The notes under the pieces were generated by a model. That model saw nothing but the letters and a program-made list of their open reading frames with translations, was not told where the DNA came from and did no database searches. A DNA stretch of 37,903 bases from Tubiluchus corallicola (lineage: Eukaryota > Priapulida > Priapulimorpha > Priapulimorphida > Tubiluchidae): NCBI GenBank assembly GCA_030141605.1, contig JAQGDQ010000220.1:1-37903 (forward strand). Reading direction: 5' to 3'. This document shows, piece by piece, positions 34,955-37,903 of the stretch; the stretch's first letter is position 1; every line of letters starts with the position of its first letter. A program made the position numbers and the translations under genes.

Positions 34955-36136
34955 CCATGTGATCCTTAATGTAATTGACGTCAAACATATTGCTCTATCG
35001 CTCCGCCCCCGCTGCAACGTAAGCATGCTAAGCAGCTAGCAACAAGTAAGTTCAACTAAACAACATAACAGTCACAACTAATGTCTAATCAGCAGATAAA
35101 CTGATTGCTCTTTTTCATAAACACAAATTTGCGGAGCAGCACTTATTTTTCAATGAAATTAACACTTCAAGTAGCCAAAAATGACTTTTCAATTTAAACA
35201 GAATATAGAGACGAAGTTTCAAAGCACTACAAAATACAGTGACATAAGTATAATAAAGAAACTAAGCCAATTGGCCTTGCTTTACAATAAATGAATTACA
35301 AAAATATTAAGTCTCTCTTGCCTTTAAACATTCGAACATCAAGCCTGCGATGTATTTTTTTATATTAATTAATCATGTGCTCGTCTGCAAGATTTATTAA
35401 GTTTTTGTATTTTTCCGTTTGTCAGGCTACGGAAATGAAATAAATTTGACTGTTCCATTCCATAGACGACTCTTATATTGAATGTCTGAGTTACATAAGT
35501 CCCAATGGTATCTTTTAACCATGATTACAACCGGAAAAGTAGCGTAAAATTACCTAATATTACATTGATATACAATATAAGTTTTGACCACATTTGAACT
35601 TTTGATTGTGAAGATCTCGTTGAGGTTTATAAAAACTGGCCAGAAAAGAAAACATTTTGTTTTGCCCTTATTTAAAGTTAATTAAATAGTTGTTTTTATC
35701 TAACTTGCAAAGCCATAGATAGACTAAAGTAAATTGTGTATTTTCTTGATTGCAAAATGGTTTAATCAGCAACTCATAGACGTAAGCCTTGTGCATTTCT
35801 TCCTATAAACAAAACAAGACTATATATTTCCAATAATTCACTTGCAATTTCAGTTGACGATATTAAAATCTAGAACCAAGCCAATATTTCTCCCGCTTAC
35901 TAATGAAAAGTTGAGCATTTTTCACAACAGTGTTAAACGGAGCTGTAGCTAAACGTCCCGAATGTACCCGCTGCAGGGGTGCGTGAAATAACTTGCACGC
36001 TGATTGGACAGTCAAGGAAAATGATTAACATTATGTTAGACGTTGACTAATTAATCATCTTAAGTGCATGCCATCAGTTATGCCTTGCAAAATTAACTGT
36101 CAAACAATGCTTTGAATCCATTAAACAATAACATTG
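34955..36136. other. Unannotated AT-rich sequence
   Basis: No gene, repeat or RNA recognised. It may be the first intron of the Pro-rich gene. Confidence 0.35.
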
Positions 36137-36410
36137 ACCAGAGGGTTTAGTCTAGTGGCAACGCGCCCGCTTTCCATCTGGGAGGTCGTGAGTTTGATAC
36201 AGCAGCCGGGTCATACCAGACTTTATAAAAATGGTACCTGCAATTACCCTGTCAGGGGCATGATATTTACGGTAAAAGTGGGGTAATAATAGTCTTTGTT
36301 ATGTACTTCTAAGTTGTTATTTACAAGTGACGATAATTAATAGCTGTTTCACCTAATGTTAATTGTTCGTCCAAAAACCGAGTTTAAATAAATATTATTA
36401 TTATTATTAA
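36137..36410 (+). mobile_element. tRNA-derived SINE, copy 2
   Basis: The tRNA-like head starts accagagggtttagtctagt, with a B-box-like gtgagtttgatac. The body ggtaaaagtggggtaataat...gttatttacaa and the tail tttaaataaatattattatt match copy 1 at 402-692 read in reverse. It is about 80-85% identical by eye, so these are old insertions. Confidence 0.85.
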
Positions 36411-36649
36411 GGGTTGGTGCATTGACAATGCGGTTAAGCTAACTATTCCATAAACAAACTGTACAATTACTATAGTTACAGTAACAGGCGCTATTACACT
36501 TTCGCACCGCCTAGCTTTTCCTGGCCTATTGGTTGTTTTCACGCCTGCAGGCCAGAAAGCAGACCAACAGGCGTAATATACACCATATTCCCATAATATT
36601 ATTGCGGCGTACGCTTTATAAGTCCAGATTAAAATAATGCATTACTTAC

Positions 36650-36662
36650 CTACAGCCGCCAT
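36650..36662 (-). promoter_or_regulatory. Possible first exon/donor in palindrome arm 1, facing the Pro-rich gene
   Basis: ATGGCGGCTGTAG|GTAAGT on the minus strand, 2.7 kb upstream of the Pro-rich exon's acceptor at 33921. It could be its leader exon: joined, the ATG would open only a five-codon upstream frame. Not proven to be transcribed. Confidence 0.3.
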
Positions 36663-37014
36663 TAAAAGCTGCACGTGAATAACCGTGTTTACATCACTGC
36701 TGCGCAGTCGCTCTCGCGCATTGACGTGATGGCCCTTAACCTGTATTTTTAGTTTCTTCGCATAATTTATGATTATTAGGGTTGCATCTACGAGAGTTTG
36801 TATCGTATCGCGGGTGGGCCTGGAACGGAACAGTTATTTATCATTAATTTTATTTATTGCTGTAGTATTATTACTATTAGATTATAAAAAAAGTAAAGGT
36901 TTTTTCTTTATTTCGTAAATGCGGTGAAGATGAAAGTGTGTCACGTGCTTTTAAGCTAGGCCCTGATAATGCATAAACTAGTACGAAATTCGTCACGTGA
37001 CTACACACACAAAC

Positions 37015-37359
37015 AAGATGGCGATACTGTGTCGAACTGTGAATACAGCGTAATTATTGGTAATTATGCCTAAATAGGATTAAATTACAATTAGATTAGC
37101 GGAAACATTCACTGATGACGTAAGAATAATAGAATGATGACTTACGAGCCTATTAGGGCGCTATTACACTTTCGCACCGCCTAGCTTTTTGTAGGTTATT
37201 ACTCGTTTTTAGGCTCGTAAGTCATCATTCTATTATTCTTACGTCATCAGTGAATCTTTCCGCTAATCTAATTGTAATTTAATAATATATTTAGGTATAA
37301 TTACCAATAATTACGCTGTATTCACAGTTCTACGCCTATACAGGGCGTATCGCCATCTT
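37015..37359. promoter_or_regulatory. Paired YY1-like motifs in the palindrome arms
   Basis: AAGATGGCGA at 37015-37024 (+) and its complement TCGCCATCTT at 37350-37359. The core AAnATGGCG is the YY1 consensus common in housekeeping promoters. CACGTGAC-type E-boxes are nearby in both arms. This is motif resemblance only. Confidence 0.35.
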
Positions 37360-37717
37360 GTTTGTGTATGTAGTCACGTGACAAACTTCGTACTAGTTTA
37401 TGCATTATCAGGGCCAAGCTTAAAAGGCACGTGACACACTTTCATCTTCACCGCATTTACGAAATAAAGAAAAAAACCTTTACTTTTTTTATAATCTAAT
37501 AGTAATAATACTACAGTAATAACTAAAATTAATGATAAATAACTGTAGTCGTCTAAAATAATTTCCCGCGATACGATACAAACTCCCGTAGCTGCAACCC
37601 TAATAATCATAAATTATGCGAAGAAACTAAAAATACAGGTTAAGGGCCACGCACGTCACTGCGCGAGAGCGATTGCGCATCAGTGATGTAAACACGGTTA
37701 TTCACGTGCAGCTTTTA

Positions 37718-37730
37718 ATGGCGGCTGTAG
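37718..37730 (+). promoter_or_regulatory. Mirror-image possible first exon/donor in palindrome arm 2
   Basis: The same ATGGCGGCTGTAG|GTAAGT on the plus strand, pointing out of the window to the right. It is preserved in both arms. See arm 1. Confidence 0.3.
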
Positions 37731-37903
37731 GTAAGTAATGCATGATTTTAATCTGGACTTATAAAGCGCAAGAAGCAATAATATTATGGGAATATGGTGT
37801 ATATTACGCCTGTTGGTCTGCTTTCTGGCCTGCAGGCGTGAAAACAACCAATAGGCCAGGAAAAGCTAGGCGGTGCGAAAGTGTAATAGCGCCCACACTC
37901 AGT

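Larger units (their letters stand above)
36487..37893. repeat. 1.4-kb near-palindrome (fold-back), arms ~665 and ~683 bp
   Basis: Arm 1 (36487-37151) and arm 2 (37211-37893) are reverse complements, mostly above 90% identity by eye, with scattered substitutions, indels and one replaced block (tgggcctggaacggaac in arm 1; aaattattttagacgac in arm 2). The 59-bp spacer contains a third copy of the terminal sequence (gggcgctattacactttcgc..., 37156-37190). It may be a fold-back DNA transposon with very long terminal inverted repeats. No convincing target duplication was found. Confidence 0.93.

Overview
This is a piece of an animal nuclear genome. The evidence is spliced genes with GT/AG introns, tRNA-derived SINEs, RTE- and CR1/L2/jockey-like non-LTR retrotransposon remnants, hAT- and pogo-type MITEs, and long AT-rich non-coding stretches. 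It is an invertebrate, possibly a cnidarian, but nothing in the window fixes the taxon. There is one assembly gap (23529-23885).

Only four genes can be supported. (1) A complete TMEM50/UPF0220 gene on the minus strand, with six coding exons between 21968 and 8453 that join to 159 codons in perfect phase. (2) A class A (rhodopsin-like) GPCR on the plus strand (15491-16405), with no intron in its coding sequence. It lies antisense inside intron 2 of TMEM50. (3) The first coding exon of a plus-strand gene (26350-26700). Its C-terminal end resembles the segment just before domain I of voltage-gated sodium channels. (4) Two 5' coding exons of a minus-strand gene for a Pro/Tyr-rich protein with a PPxY motif (33913-33641, 33278-33211), of the kind found at the start of LITAF-, PLAC8- or CYSTM-type small membrane proteins. 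Genes 3 and 4 point toward each other and neither shows its end here.

Layout: 1-8450 holds mobile elements (SINE, hAT MITE pair, pogo MITE, a fold-back element, RTE 3' end). 8453-22008 is TMEM50, with the nested GPCR and many tandem arrays in its introns. 22250-23355 is a decayed reverse transcriptase. 26350-33000 is the putative channel exon followed by four minisatellite arrays. 33200-33920 is the Pro-rich gene. 34493-36410 has a pogo MITE and a second SINE. 36487-37893 is a 1.4-kb near-palindrome.

The most striking features are linked to repeats that capture functional gene edges. An 82-bp unit carrying the GPCR start codon is triplicated, giving two upstream ORFs whose stops overlap the next ATG. 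A 76-79-bp array grows out of the GPCR stop codon. A 33-bp unit carrying the TMEM50 exon-5 splice donor is triplicated. The palindrome carries mirror-image 'ATG + splice donor' modules facing outward.
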